DNA of 40,700 nt from Candidatus Symbiothrix dinenymphae (GCA_001417715.1 BBRT01000180.1:1-40700), one strand, 5' to 3'. Numbered from the stretch's first letter, positions 16,290-25,517 are shown. The notes: a model not told the origin generated them from the sequence alone. Numbers and translations are program-made.

Positions 16290-17789
16290 ATGGCAGATAG
16301 ATTATTTATATTTGATACGACGCTTCGGGACGGCGAGCAGGTGCCGGGCTGTCAGCTCAACACGATTGAGAAAATTCAGGTGGCGCAAGCCCTTGAAAAT
16401 CTGGGTGTTGACGTGATTGAGGCGGGTTTTCCGGTGTCCAGTCCGGGCGATTTCAATTCGGTGGTGGAAATCTCTAAAGCGGTGACCTGGCCCACGATTT
16501 GCGCCCTCACCCGCGCGGTGGAAAACGACATCAAAGTGGCGGCAGAAGCCCTTCAATATGCGAAACACAAACGCATCCACACCGGAATCGGCACATCGCC
16601 GGCGCACATCAAGTACAAATTTAATTCCACACAGGACGAAATTGTAGAGCGCGCCGTAGCAGCAGTGAAATATGCCAAAAAATTCGTAGAAGACATCGAA
16701 TTTTATTGCGAAGACGCCGGACGGACAGACAGCAAATACCTCGCAAGGGTAGTAGAAGCCGTGATTAAGGCGGGCGCAACGGTGGTCAACATTCCCGACA
16801 CTACGGGCTATTGCCTTCCGGCGGAATACGGCGAAAAAATCAAATTCCTGATGGAAAACGTGCACGGTATTCAAAACGCAATACTTTCCACCCACTGCCA
16901 CAACGACTTAGGTATGGCAACCGCCAACACCATGGCGGGCATCATCAACGGTGCGCGGCAGGTGGAAGTGACCATCAACGGCATTGGCGAACGCGCCGGC
17001 AACACCGCCCTGGAGGAGGTGGCGATGATTCTCAAAAGCCACAAAGAGTTGGCGATAGACTCCAACATCAACACGAAGCAGATTTACCCCATATCGCGCA
17101 TGGTGAGCAGCCTGATGAATATGCCGGTGCAGGCAAACAAGGCGATTGTGGGTCGCAACGCCTTCGCCCATTCGTCGGGAATCCACCAGGACGGCGTGCT
17201 GAAAAACCGCGAGAGTTACGAAATCATCGACCCCAAAGACGTAGGCATCGACGACAACACCATCGCGTTGACGGCTCGCAGCGGTCGCGCAGCCCTCAAA
17301 CACCGCCTGAATATTTTAGGAGTTGAGCTGCCGCAAGAAAAGTTGGACAGCGTGTATGAGGAATTTCTCCAACTCGCCGACCGCAAAAAAGACATCAACG
17401 ACGACGATGTGCTGATGCTCGCCGGCAAAGACCGCACCGCCTCCCACCGCATCAAGTTGGAATATCTGCAAGTAACGTCCGGGCTTGGTTTACAGTCTGT
17501 TGCAAGTGTTTGTTTGAACATCGCGGGCGAGAAATTTGAAGCCGCCTCGTCCGGCAATGGACCTGTGGATGCCGCCATCAAAGCCGTGAAACAGATTATC
17601 CACCGCCAAATGACGATTCAAGAGTTTCTGATTCAGGCGATTAACAAAGGCAGCGACGACACGGGCAAAGTGCACATGCAGGTTGAATACAACGGAGCCA
17701 ATTATTACGGTTTCGCCGCCAACACCGACATCATTGCAGCCTCTGTGGAGGCTTACATTGATGCCATCAATAAATTTGTGAAGCAATAA
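16290..17789 (+). CDS. leuA: 2-isopropylmalate synthase
   Basis: This is the first committed step of leucine synthesis, condensing 2-oxoisovalerate with acetyl-CoA. The ATG at 16290 (499 residues) is used; the in-frame GTG at 16266 lies in the promoter. The HMGL-like TIM barrel is complete: [15 protein letters not shown] near the N-terminus with the metal aspartate, then [16 protein letters not shown] (about 99-114), [14 protein letters not shown] (metal histidines, about 205-218) and [14 protein letters not shown] (about 238-251). The C-terminal third (about 385-499) is the LeuA dimer/regulatory domain that carries leucine feedback inhibition. It heads the leu cluster, and leuC follows 53 bp later behind its own promoter. 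Confidence 0.94.
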   Translation: MADRLFIFDTTLRDGEQVPGCQLNTIEKIQVAQALENLGVDVIEAGFPVSSPGDFNSVVEISKAVTWPTICALTRAVENDIKVAAEALQYAKHKRIHTGIGTSPAHIKYKFNSTQDEIVERAVAAVKYAKKFVEDIEFYCEDAGRTDSKYLARVVEAVIKAGATVVNIPDTTGYCLPAEYGEKIKFLMENVHGIQNAILSTHCHNDLGMATANTMAGIINGARQVEVTINGIGERAGNTALEEVAMILKSHKELAIDSNINTKQIYPISRMVSSLMNMPVQANKAIVGRNAFAHSSGIHQDGVLKNRESYEIIDPKDVGIDDNTIALTARSGRAALKHRLNILGVELPQEKLDSVYEEFLQLADRKKDINDDDVLMLAGKDRTASHRIKLEYLQVTSGLGLQSVASVCLNIAGEKFEAASSGNGPVDAAIKAVKQIIHRQMTIQEFLIQAINKGSDDTGKVHMQVEYNGANYYGFAANTDIIAASVEAYIDAINKFVKQ

Positions 17790-17806
17790 AAAAATATGTA
17801 TCTTTG
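17775..17806 (+). promoter_or_regulatory. Internal promoter before leuC
   Basis: TATCTTTG at 17799-17806 and TTTG at 17775-17778 are spaced 20 nt. The -33 element lies inside the 3' end of leuA. leuCD can therefore be transcribed separately from leuA. Confidence 0.6.
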
Positions 17807-17842
17807 CACCCGCGCTTACGATAGCGTTTAATAAAAAGAATT

Positions 17843-19231
17843 ATGGGAAAGACATTATTTGAGAAAATTTGGGACAAACACATTGTTACGACAGTGGAAG
17901 ATGGTCCCACGCAGTTGTACATCGACCGGCTTTATTGCCACGAAGTGACTACGCCACAGGCATTTGACGGCTTGCGGACGCGCGGTTTGAAGGTGTTTCG
18001 TCCGCAGCAGGTAACTTGTATGCCCGACCACAATGTGCCTACGCGGCATCAGGACAGGCCGATTGCCGACCCGATTTCGCGCAAGCAGGTGGACACATTG
18101 GACGCAAATGCCAAAGAGTTTGGCACGCAATATTTTCCGATTGGGCATCCGAAAAATGGCATTATCCATGTGGTGGGTCCCGAAAACGGACTTTCGTTGC
18201 CGGGCATGACAATCGTTTGCGGCGATTCGCACACTTCCACGCACGGTGCGATGGGCGCGGTGGCGTTCGGTATCGGCACCAGCGAGGTGGAGATGGTGTT
18301 GGCAACGCAATGTGTGCTTCAATCGCGCCCCCAAACGATGCGCATCACCCTCCATGGCAAATTAGGGAATTGCGTAACTGCCAAAGACTTAGCCCTTTAC
18401 GTCATATCCATCATGGGCACGGGGGGCGCAACCGGCTATTTCGTAGAATACGCAGGCGAGGCAGTCGAAAATTTGTCGATGGAAGGACGCCTCACGCTCT
18501 GCAATCTCTCCATCGAGATGGGCGCACGAGGTGGCATGGTAGCGCCGGACGACACCACTTTCAACTACGTCAAAGACCTGGAATACGCCCCCAAAGGCGC
18601 AGAATGGGACAAAGCATTAGCCTATTGGCGCACGCTGAAGACGGACAGCGATGCCAAATTCGACAAAGAAGTCAGCTTCGATGTCGATGAAATTGAGCCG
18701 ATGGTGACCTACGGCACCCATCCGGGCATGGCAATGGGCATCACCGACACCACCCCCAACACCCCTTTCGGCGGATTGGAGCCTGCGGTGCATAACGCAT
18801 TGAGATACATGGGCTTCCTTGAGGACCAAAGACTCCTTGACTTGCCCATCGACTATGTCTTTTTGGGCAGTTGCACCAACGGGCGAATTGAGGATTTCCG
18901 CGCTTTCGCAGGCATAGTGAAGGGCAAAAAGAAAGCCTCCAAAGTGGTGGCATGGCTTGTGCCCGGCTCATGGAAAGTGGATGCGCAAATTCGCGAAGAA
19001 GGGTTGGACAAGATATTGAAGGCGGCGGGCTTTGAAATTCGCCAACCGAGTTGCTCCGCGTGTTTGGCGATGAATGAGGACAAAGTGCCCGCAGGCAAAT
19101 ACGCCGTCAGCACCTCCAACCGCAACTTTGAGGGGCGGCAAGGTCCCGGAGCACGCACCATTTTAGCAAGCCCGCTGGTAGCCGCCGCAACCGCTATCAC
19201 AGGGCGCATTACAGACCCAAGAAAAATATGA
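17843..19231 (+). CDS. leuC: 3-isopropylmalate dehydratase large subunit
   Basis: The 462-residue aconitase-family protein is of normal length. With LeuD it isomerises 2- to 3-isopropylmalate. The [4Fe-4S] cluster cysteines are visible in [15 protein letters not shown] (about 334-348) and in [17 protein letters not shown] (about 399-415). Substrate-binding blocks [19 protein letters not shown] (about 128-146) and [14 protein letters not shown] (about 229-242) are intact. The stop is 4 bp before the leuD start, so the two subunits are co-translated from one message. Confidence 0.95.
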   Translation: MGKTLFEKIWDKHIVTTVEDGPTQLYIDRLYCHEVTTPQAFDGLRTRGLKVFRPQQVTCMPDHNVPTRHQDRPIADPISRKQVDTLDANAKEFGTQYFPIGHPKNGIIHVVGPENGLSLPGMTIVCGDSHTSTHGAMGAVAFGIGTSEVEMVLATQCVLQSRPQTMRITLHGKLGNCVTAKDLALYVISIMGTGGATGYFVEYAGEAVENLSMEGRLTLCNLSIEMGARGGMVAPDDTTFNYVKDLEYAPKGAEWDKALAYWRTLKTDSDAKFDKEVSFDVDEIEPMVTYGTHPGMAMGITDTTPNTPFGGLEPAVHNALRYMGFLEDQRLLDLPIDYVFLGSCTNGRIEDFRAFAGIVKGKKKASKVVAWLVPGSWKVDAQIREEGLDKILKAAGFEIRQPSCSACLAMNEDKVPAGKYAVSTSNRNFEGRQGPGARTILASPLVAAATAITGRITDPRKI

Positions 19232-19235
19232 CAAC

Positions 19236-19838
19236 ATGGAAAAATTTGTAACATTGACGAGTACTATCGTGCCACTGTCTGTCGAGAACATCGATACAGA
19301 CCAGATTATTCCGGCGCGATTTCTGAAAGCCACCTCCAAAGAGGGGTTTGGCGACAATTTGTTTCGCGATTGGCGATATGACACAGACAATCAGCCGATT
19401 GCCAATTTTGTGCTGAACAACCCCACCTACCAAGGTTCGATTTTGGTGGGGGGGAAGAATTTCGGTAGCGGTTCGAGCCGCGAACATGCAGCGTGGGCTA
19501 TTGGTGGCTATGGTTTTAAGGTCGTAGTGTCCAGTTTCTTTGCCGACATTTTCAAGAACAATGCGATGAACAATTTCGTGTTGCCCGTGGTGGTGTCGGA
19601 TGCTTTTTTGGCGGACATTTTCGCAAGTGTGGACAAAGACCCCCAAATGACGTTGACGGTGGATTTGCAAAATCAGAAAATCACCAACAATGCCACCACG
19701 CAGTCCGAGCAATTCGCCATCAACAGCTACAAAAAGGAGTGTTTCCTCAACGGCTTCGACGACATCGACTATCTGCTGAGCAAAAAGGACAAGATAGAGC
19801 AATATGAATCAGGGAATTGCGGCTCAAACCCGCAATGA
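19236..19838 (+). CDS. leuD: 3-isopropylmalate dehydratase small subunit
   Basis: The 200-residue swivel-domain partner of LeuC has the active-site block [18 protein letters not shown] (about 70-87), then [17 protein letters not shown] (about 102-118). The N-terminal [16 protein letters not shown] is typical. The last 10 or so residues ([10 protein letters not shown]) are encoded by a palindromic repeat (19812-19840), not by conserved family sequence, so the original C-terminus may have ended earlier. The gene is followed 7 bp later by a second isopropylmalate-synthase-like gene. Confidence 0.93.
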   Translation: MEKFVTLTSTIVPLSVENIDTDQIIPARFLKATSKEGFGDNLFRDWRYDTDNQPIANFVLNNPTYQGSILVGGKNFGSGSSREHAAWAIGGYGFKVVVSSFFADIFKNNAMNNFVLPVVVSDAFLADIFASVDKDPQMTLTVDLQNQKITNNATTQSEQFAINSYKKECFLNGFDDIDYLLSKKDKIEQYESGNCGSNPQ

Positions 19839-19840
19839 CA
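19812..19840. repeat. Palindromic repeat across the leuD/LeuA-like junction
   Basis: The imperfect palindrome gaattgcggctcaaacccgc extends into caatgac and resembles the elements at 4211-4345. It supplies the last codons and stop of leuD and lies just upstream of the next ATG at 19846. Confidence 0.55.
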
Positions 19841-19845
19841 CGCGC

Positions 19846-21354
19846 ATGATTGAGATATTAGACACAACACTTCGGGATGGCGAGCAGACTTCGGGCGTTT
19901 CTTTTGCGGCTGATGAAAAATTGCATATCGTGCGGTTGCTGCTCGAAGATTTGAATGTTAATCGGGTCGAAATCGCATCGGCAAAGGTGTCTGACGGTGA
20001 ATTTGCGACCGTTCAGAAAATCGCTAAATGGGCAGATGCCAACGGCTATATCGACAAAATCGAGGTGTTGGGCTTTGTGGACGGCACCGTTTCGCTGGAT
20101 TGGGTGCGGGATGCCGGTTGCAAGGTGATGAATTTGCTGTGCAAAGGCTCGCTGAAACACTGTCAAGAGCAACTTCACAAAACACCCGAACAGCATTTGG
20201 CAGACATCCTCCAAGTTTTGAAAACCGCCGCACAACGCGGTATCGCTATCAACATCTATCTGGAAGACTGGTCAAACGGGATGCTGAACTCGCCCGAATA
20301 CGTCTTCTATCTCATTGATAATCTGCGCGATACGAACATCAAACGCTTCATGCTTCCCGACACGCTGGGCATTTTGAACCCCATCAGCACGGGCGAATTT
20401 TGCCGACAAATGCTTGCGAAATATCCCCGGCTGCATTTCGATTATCACGCGCACAACGACTACGATTTAGCCGTTGGCAATGTTTTTGCAGCCGTTCATG
20501 CGGGCGTTCAGGGTATTCACACCACTGTCAACGGGCTTGGCGAACGGGCGGGCAATGCACCTCTGGCAAGTGTCATTGCCATGCTGCACGACCAGATGGA
20601 GTTAAAAACGAACATTGCCGAGGAGCAACTGAACACCGTCAGCCGCATTGTGGAGTCCTATTCGGGCGTGCGCATCCCCAACAACAAGCCGGTCATCGGC
20701 GAAAGCGTTTTCACCCAATGTGCAGGCATTCACGCCGATGGTGACAACAAGAACAACCTGTATTACAACGACTTACTGCCCGAACGCTTCGGTCGCGCAC
20801 GTGAATATGCGCTGGGAAAAACCTCCGGCAAAGCCAACATCAAGAAAAACCTCGAAGCCATGGGCATCGAAGTCAGCGATGAGGTGATGAAAAAAATCGT
20901 CGCGCGGGTCATCGAACTGGGCGACAGAAAGGAAATTGTCACGCAGAACGACCTCCCCTACATCATTTCGGACATCCTGCACACCGACAGCACGGACACT
21001 ATCCGGTTAGTCAATTACTCCCTCTCGCTGACCTACGGATTGCGCCCCACAGCCGCGGTGCGCATCGCTATTGACGGCAAAGAGTACGAGCGGTCGGCAC
21101 CCGGCGATGGTCAATATCACGCGTTTTCCAAAGCTCTGTGGAAGATTTACACCCAATTGAACAAGCCCATACCCAAGTTGGTGGACTACAATGTGAACAT
21201 CACCTCCGGCGGTCGCACCGATGCGCTGGTGCACACCATCATCTCATGGGAATTTGCAGACAAGTTGTTCAAAACGAGCGGATTAGACAGCGACCAAACA
21301 GTTGCCGCGATTAAGGCTACTTTCAAGATGTTGAATTTGATTGAGAAAATGTGA
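19846..21354 (+). CDS. Isopropylmalate/citramalate synthase-like protein (LeuA paralogue)
   Basis: This 502-residue HMGL-like enzyme plus regulatory domain is clearly related to, but distinct from, the leuA product upstream. The barrel has [29 protein letters not shown] (about 165-176), FDYHAHNDYDLAVGN (about 200-214) and NGLGERAGNAPLAS. The GIHADGDNKNNLYYNDLLP loop (about 289-307) differs from LeuA, which suggests another oxo-acid or a citramalate/homocitrate-type activity. The start at 19846 ([14 protein letters not shown]) is chosen because the 14 extra residues from 19804 are repeat-derived. Bacteroidota leu operons often carry such a second synthase. The exact reaction cannot be fixed from sequence. 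Confidence 0.8.
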   Translation: MIEILDTTLRDGEQTSGVSFAADEKLHIVRLLLEDLNVNRVEIASAKVSDGEFATVQKIAKWADANGYIDKIEVLGFVDGTVSLDWVRDAGCKVMNLLCKGSLKHCQEQLHKTPEQHLADILQVLKTAAQRGIAINIYLEDWSNGMLNSPEYVFYLIDNLRDTNIKRFMLPDTLGILNPISTGEFCRQMLAKYPRLHFDYHAHNDYDLAVGNVFAAVHAGVQGIHTTVNGLGERAGNAPLASVIAMLHDQMELKTNIAEEQLNTVSRIVESYSGVRIPNNKPVIGESVFTQCAGIHADGDNKNNLYYNDLLPERFGRAREYALGKTSGKANIKKNLEAMGIEVSDEVMKKIVARVIELGDRKEIVTQNDLPYIISDILHTDSTDTIRLVNYSLSLTYGLRPTAAVRIAIDGKEYERSAPGDGQYHAFSKALWKIYTQLNKPIPKLVDYNVNITSGGRTDALVHTIISWEFADKLFKTSGLDSDQTVAAIKATFKMLNLIEKM

Positions 21355-21360
21355 GAATTG

Positions 21361-23562
21361 ATGAAGAAAAATCTCAATGCAACCGAAAAAACAGAGTTTC
21401 TGCGGGCGTATCGGCAGTTATTAGCGCATTCTGAACTTGCCCTGCAATCCTCTGACGACAGGCAAAAGTTGAAAATTTTGGTTGGCGAGGCGGTGGAACG
21501 AGGGGCTTATGGGCGCGATTTGTATGGGCTGAGTGTGTTGTTGCGCACTTTGCAGACTTGTTTGATTATTGTGGATGAGATTGGACTGAAGCGCACGTCA
21601 GTGTTGGCTGTGTGGTTGGCTCCGCTGGTGTCGGCGGGGTTGTATTCTTCGGCAGAGGTTGAAAAGCAGTTTGGTGAGGACACGGCTAATATTGTGTGCG
21701 GGTTGATTAAAACGCAACAACTTTACAAGAAACATGCGGCTATTCATAACGAACATTTTCGTACACTGTTGATTTCGTTTGCGGAAGATGTGCGTGTGGT
21801 ATTGATTATGATTGCCGAGCGGTTGTATTTGATGCGCGTTGCCAAGCAGATTGAAAATGAGGAGCATCGGTTGCAAATTGCTGCGGAGGCGAGTTATTTG
21901 TATGCGCCGCTGTCCCACAAATTGGGGCTGTATAAGATAAAGTCGGAGTTGGAAGATTTGTCGCTGAAATTTCGCGACCGTGAGACGTTCGATTTCATTA
22001 AGGGCAAATTGAATGCGACAAAACGCGATAGAGATGCCTACATTGCCCAATTTATTGCGCCGGTGAAAGAAAAACTGACCGCTATGGGCTTGAAGTTCGA
22101 CATCAAAGGGCGCACAAAATCCATCTATTCCATTAACAATAAGTTGCTTAAGCAAAAAACCGAGTTTGAGAAAATTTACGATTTGTTTGCCGTGCGTATC
22201 GTTTTGGATGCGCCGCTCGAGAAGGAAAAAGCCGAATGTTGGCAGGTTTATTCGGTGGTAACGGATATGTATCAGCCCAATCCAACGAGGCTAAAAGACT
22301 GGCTGTCAGTGCCTAAGAGCAATGGCTACGAGTCGTTGCACACCACCGTGATGGGTCCCGGAGGACGCTGGGTGGAGGTGCAAATTCGCAGCAAACGGAT
22401 GGACGAAATAGCCGAAAAGGGTTTGGCAGCCCACTGGAAATACAAGGGCGTGAAGGGCGAAAGCGGCTTGGACGACTGGCTGACCAATGTGCGCGAAGTG
22501 CTTGAAAATCAGGATAATTCGTCCGCCGAACTGATTGACGAGTTCAAAATGGGGCTGTATGACGAAGAGATTTTTGTGTTCACACCCAAAGGCGACCTCT
22601 TCAAACTGCCACAGGGGGCTACGGTGTTGGATTTTGCGTTTGCCATCCACACCAAAATCGGTTCCAAATGCGTGTCCGCCAAAGTCAACGGCAAAAATGT
22701 GCCCATCAAATACAAGTTGCAGAGCGGCGACCAGGTCGATATTCAGACCTCCCCCAACCAAACACCCAAATTGGATTGGCTCAACATCGTGGTGAGCAGC
22801 CGCGCCCGCCTCAAAATAAAGCAGTCGCTGAAAGAAATGGCGACACAGCAGGTGGATTTGGCAAAAGAATTGCTGCAACGCCGCTTCAAAAATCGCAAAA
22901 TTGATGCCGATGAGGGCACACTCTCGCGCCTCATCAAGAAAAAAGGCTACAAAACCGTAACCGATTTTTATATTGCCATCGCCCGCGAGCAATTAGACGT
23001 TAATACGGTGATTGACAACTATATAGAGTTAATAAAAAAGGAGCAGGAGGTGGAGCAGACCGACCGCAGCGTCGAAAATTACGAAGCCCCCACGCAGCCT
23101 GCCGACCCGTCCAAAAGCGAAGATGTGCTGGTGATAGACCGCGATTTGACGGGCATCGACTACCAACTCGCGAAGTGCTGCCACCCCATCTACGGCGATG
23201 ATATTTTTGGCTTCGTCTCCTCGCAAGGCATCAAAATCCACCGCACAAACTGCCCCAACGCCCCTCAGATGCTCGAGAAATTTGGCTACCGCATCGTGAA
23301 ATCACGCTGGACAGGCAAATCCACCACAGGCTACCAAGTGTCGCTAAAAATAATCGGCAACGACGACATAGGCATAGTCACCAACATCTCGTCCATCATA
23401 GCCAAAGAAAACGGCATGTCGCTACGCTCCATCAATGTAGATTCGCAAGACGGGCTATTTTCGGGCACGCTAACGGTCTCACTAAGCGACACATCCGTTC
23501 TCAACAGCCTCATCAAAAAAATTCAAGGCGTGAAGGGGGTGAAGCAGGTGAGCAGGTATTGA
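21361..23562 (+). CDS. relA: RelA/SpoT-family (p)ppGpp synthetase, hydrolase site lost
   Basis: The 733-residue long RSH protein controls the stringent response. The ATG at 21361 is used, 6 bp after the preceding gene. The synthetase is intact: FAVRIVLDAPL, then RLKDWLSVPKSNGYESLHTT (the RxKD variant, about 312-331) and VEVQIRSKRMDEIAEKGLAAHWKYK (about 339-363). TGS (about 400-460, VFTPKGDLFKLPQGATVLD), a zinc-finger-like CCHPIYGDDIFGF and a C-terminal ACT domain (about 655-733) follow. In the N-terminal domain the usual HD pair is replaced by WLAP, and the later ADRLHNMR motif reads AERLYLMR. Hydrolysis is therefore probably absent. A separate SpoT-type hydrolase would be expected elsewhere in the genome. 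Confidence 0.88.
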   Translation: MKKNLNATEKTEFLRAYRQLLAHSELALQSSDDRQKLKILVGEAVERGAYGRDLYGLSVLLRTLQTCLIIVDEIGLKRTSVLAVWLAPLVSAGLYSSAEVEKQFGEDTANIVCGLIKTQQLYKKHAAIHNEHFRTLLISFAEDVRVVLIMIAERLYLMRVAKQIENEEHRLQIAAEASYLYAPLSHKLGLYKIKSELEDLSLKFRDRETFDFIKGKLNATKRDRDAYIAQFIAPVKEKLTAMGLKFDIKGRTKSIYSINNKLLKQKTEFEKIYDLFAVRIVLDAPLEKEKAECWQVYSVVTDMYQPNPTRLKDWLSVPKSNGYESLHTTVMGPGGRWVEVQIRSKRMDEIAEKGLAAHWKYKGVKGESGLDDWLTNVREVLENQDNSSAELIDEFKMGLYDEEIFVFTPKGDLFKLPQGATVLDFAFAIHTKIGSKCVSAKVNGKNVPIKYKLQSGDQVDIQTSPNQTPKLDWLNIVVSSRARLKIKQSLKEMATQQVDLAKELLQRRFKNRKIDADEGTLSRLIKKKGYKTVTDFYIAIAREQLDVNTVIDNYIELIKKEQEVEQTDRSVENYEAPTQPADPSKSEDVLVIDRDLTGIDYQLAKCCHPIYGDDIFGFVSSQGIKIHRTNCPNAPQMLEKFGYRIVKSRWTGKSTTGYQVSLKIIGNDDIGIVTNISSIIAKENGMSLRSINVDSQDGLFSGTLTVSLSDTSVLNSLIKKIQGVKGVKQVSRY

Positions 23563-23664
23563 TTCACAGGGCAACCGCACCAAATTTACGGTGCCCAACT
23601 ACCCCGTATGGGGTAGATTGCAGACCGACCTTACGGTCTTTTTTTATGCGTTGACCCTGTGAAC
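23563..23664. repeat. Hairpin-rich intergenic repeat, copy 2
   Basis: The outer arms ttcacaggg (23563-23571) and ccctgtgaa (23655-23663) are complementary. They enclose a ctacccc/ggggtag palindrome and an agaccg/cggtct hairpin. The same modules occur in inverted order at 1-142, and a short piece (cagggcaaccgcag) recurs near 14320. Confidence 0.65.
23622..23645 (+). terminator. Rho-independent terminator of relA
   Basis: A 6-bp stem agaccg/cggtct with a 6-nt loop (23622-23639) is followed by a run of seven T (to 23645). It is about 60 bp past the relA stop and is part of the larger repeat. Confidence 0.65.
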
Positions 23665-23669
23665 ACCAT

Positions 23670-24749
23670 TTAAGCTGTCAGCAGTTGTTCTCGCATTTTC
23701 ACCAAAACAGCATTTACTTCTGCTTCATTCGGCTGCTCCGGCAAATCGCATCGGGCGTAGAGTTTTTTGATTTTTTCTATTTTCTTTGTTGCCTTTTTCA
23801 CGAGGTCGTCGTAGAGAAATTCGCCGGTTCTGATGGATAGCAGAAAATCTCTGTCCGGGCGGAAGACGTTTACTTGCTTTTCGAGGGCTATTTCTTCTGC
23901 CATGTTGAGCAGGCGGAAGGTGTGCATCATGTTTTTGGCGTCGTAATTTTTGCCGTGTTGCAGGGTGTTTTGGTAGCGGGTTTCATTTCGTTTTTCCACC
24001 CAATCCCAGTATTCGGCATATTCCCTGCAATAGATGGAGTAGCCCTCTTTGTTGAAACTCATGAGGGCTTTCGGCTCCAATTTTTCGGGAATTGAACTCA
24101 ATACGATGTCGTTGGCATCGTCGCCGGAGCAAATGCCCCACAACTTTTCCGGCGTTTGGCTCTGGTGAAACACCGCGTACATATCCCTGGAATGGGGAAT
24201 ATTGATAAGTCCGCAATCTGCCTGAGCATACGCATTTTGCTGGAGCCAAACTTGCAGCGGAACGGTTGAATAGCCTTCGATGATGTGACAAAAATCCAAA
24301 ACACTCTTGCGCTTTTCATCTATCGGGTTGAATATCTTTTTGTTAAGCCCCTTCGCTTTTTTGATTTGCGACTGCGCGTAACCGGCAAAAGTGCTCAGGC
24401 AAAGTTTCGACAAAAACATTTCCGGACGAATCAAATCCATCACCGGATGCCGATACAGCACCTTATCGGGAGGCGTGTTCAGCAGTTCCAAAATGTTGGG
24501 ATTGTTGCGGAGAAGCAGCTCTACAAAGCGTTTCAGTTCGTAATAAGTGATGTCATTGCTCGGATTATCCACCTGCTCAACCGACCGTAGCCCGTAAAAC
24601 GTCTTTTTATCAAGCGCAAAAACGCCCCGAATGTCCGTGTCCGACTGCGGCGTATCCAAACCGTAGGCTTTGCTGCCGCTGATACATTGCAGCAGCAATG
24701 CCTGTTGATTGTTATGTATCTGGTCAAAAGTCATCATCGTTTCATGCAA
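23670..24749 (-). CDS. RlaP-like nucleotidyltransferase (DNA polymerase beta superfamily, PF10127-type)
   Basis: The 359-residue product shows the polymerase-beta-fold nucleotidyltransferase motif GSKAYGLDTPQSDTDIRG (about 25-42), i.e. GS followed by two metal-binding aspartates. It continues with the family-typical YYELKRFVELLLRNNPNILELL (helical part, about 75-95). The rest is helical and ends in a helical bundle. The ATG at 24749 overlaps the upstream stop as ATGA. It is last in a three-gene unit with an MNT-domain and a HEPN-domain protein. RlaP-type enzymes have been tied to RNA repair and tRNA-like substrates, but the specific target here is unknown. Confidence 0.75.
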   Translation of the reverse strand: MHETMMTFDQIHNNQQALLLQCISGSKAYGLDTPQSDTDIRGVFALDKKTFYGLRSVEQVDNPSNDITYYELKRFVELLLRNNPNILELLNTPPDKVLYRHPVMDLIRPEMFLSKLCLSTFAGYAQSQIKKAKGLNKKIFNPIDEKRKSVLDFCHIIEGYSTVPLQVWLQQNAYAQADCGLINIPHSRDMYAVFHQSQTPEKLWGICSGDDANDIVLSSIPEKLEPKALMSFNKEGYSIYCREYAEYWDWVEKRNETRYQNTLQHGKNYDAKNMMHTFRLLNMAEEIALEKQVNVFRPDRDFLLSIRTGEFLYDDLVKKATKKIEKIKKLYARCDLPEQPNEAEVNAVLVKMREQLLTA

Positions 24750-25053
24750 GTACTATTTCCTGACCATATTTTATGATTTCGTTTACAAACGGGTTGGATA
24801 TTTCAAATTCATTCTCTCGGAAGGGATGCGGCTCTATTCGACTGTCGATTTTGTGCGTCAAATTCATCAATTCTAACTGCCTTTCCATGCGATTATCATA
24901 ATCAGCAAACACTACGGCAACATCAATATCGCTGTCTTCGTGAAAGTTGCCTTTGGCATAAGACCCGAAAAGAATCACTTTGCTGTAATCGAAATGAGTT
25001 CTTACCGCATCGGCATATTCCTGGACAATTTTTAAAGCATTTGTTTTATCCAT
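24742..25053 (-). CDS. MNT-domain minimal nucleotidyltransferase (antitoxin-like)
   Basis: The 103-residue minimal nucleotidyltransferase has the motif FGSYAKGNFHEDSDIDVAVV (about 29-48), which provides the GS loop and two aspartates. A third acidic position probably lies in DSRIEPHPF. Small proteins of this type pair with HEPN proteins and, in studied cases, AMPylate and silence the HEPN toxin. The start overlaps the HEPN stop by 22 bp, and its own stop overlaps the RlaP-like start, so all three are coupled. Confidence 0.85.
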   Translation of the reverse strand: MDKTNALKIVQEYADAVRTHFDYSKVILFGSYAKGNFHEDSDIDVAVVFADYDNRMERQLELMNLTHKIDSRIEPHPFRENEFEISNPFVNEIIKYGQEIVLA

Positions 25054-25433
25054 TGTTGCAAAATTTTTATTTTATTTATCCATTCTTCTGTAAATTCAGG
25101 GGTACACAATGCATGAAACTCTTTTTTGTAATCATCGTAGCGGGCATTCAAGTTAAATGTGGTGATTCTATCGAGCCATTTAGCTTGTTCCTCGCTTAAT
25201 TCAATATGACTTAATTCTGCCAAACGGTATAAATTATGAGTAAAGGGTGGATGCGTTGCATTTTTCTTTACAAAATAGGCTTTCAATAGTTTTTCAACAA
25301 CAATATGCCCCATAAACAAGGACCAATGGTATGTTTTGGTTTTATACAAAACAAGCACCGTGGCAAAGTCCTCGTCCGAAGATTCTATCCAATGTCTAAC
25401 AATTTTATCAACATTTATTTGTATATCTTCCAT
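25032..25433 (-). CDS. HEPN-domain protein (toxin-like)
   Basis: The 133-residue all-helical product matches the small HEPN family: an N-terminal WIESSDEDFATVLVLYKT, then GHIVVEKLLKAYFVKK (about 47-62) and the C-terminal FNLNARYDDYKKEFH followed by WINKIKILQQWIK. HEPN proteins are often RNases acting as toxins, but the usual R-X4-6-H catalytic spacing is not clean here (ARYDDYKKEFH has a longer gap). It may therefore be a non-catalytic or variant member. It is the first gene of the trio and has its own promoter. Confidence 0.82.
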   Translation of the reverse strand: MEDIQINVDKIVRHWIESSDEDFATVLVLYKTKTYHWSLFMGHIVVEKLLKAYFVKKNATHPPFTHNLYRLAELSHIELSEEQAKWLDRITTFNLNARYDDYKKEFHALCTPEFTEEWINKIKILQQWIKQML

Positions 25434-25451
25434 CTGTTTTTATTTATGCTG

Positions 25452-25481
25452 CAAAGTTACAACATTTTTTTGAATAGCAAG
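25452..25481 (-). promoter_or_regulatory. Promoter of the HEPN-MNT-RlaP unit
   Basis: The minus strand has TAACTTTG at 25452-25459 and a CTTG at 25478-25481, slightly closer than ideal. The ATG is about 19 bp downstream of the -7 element. Confidence 0.5.
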
Positions 25482-25517
25482 CGTGTGTCATTGCTGCCAC
25501 TGTTTTTATGACACTTT

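Noticed and set aside
22306-22992. Minus-strand open frame of about 228 codons
   Set aside because: It is antisense to the relA synthetase/TGS region and has no family features.
24742-25433. Classic catalytic HEPN ribonuclease
   Set aside because: The R-X4-6-H motif is not clearly present. I kept the family call but not the claim of RNase activity.
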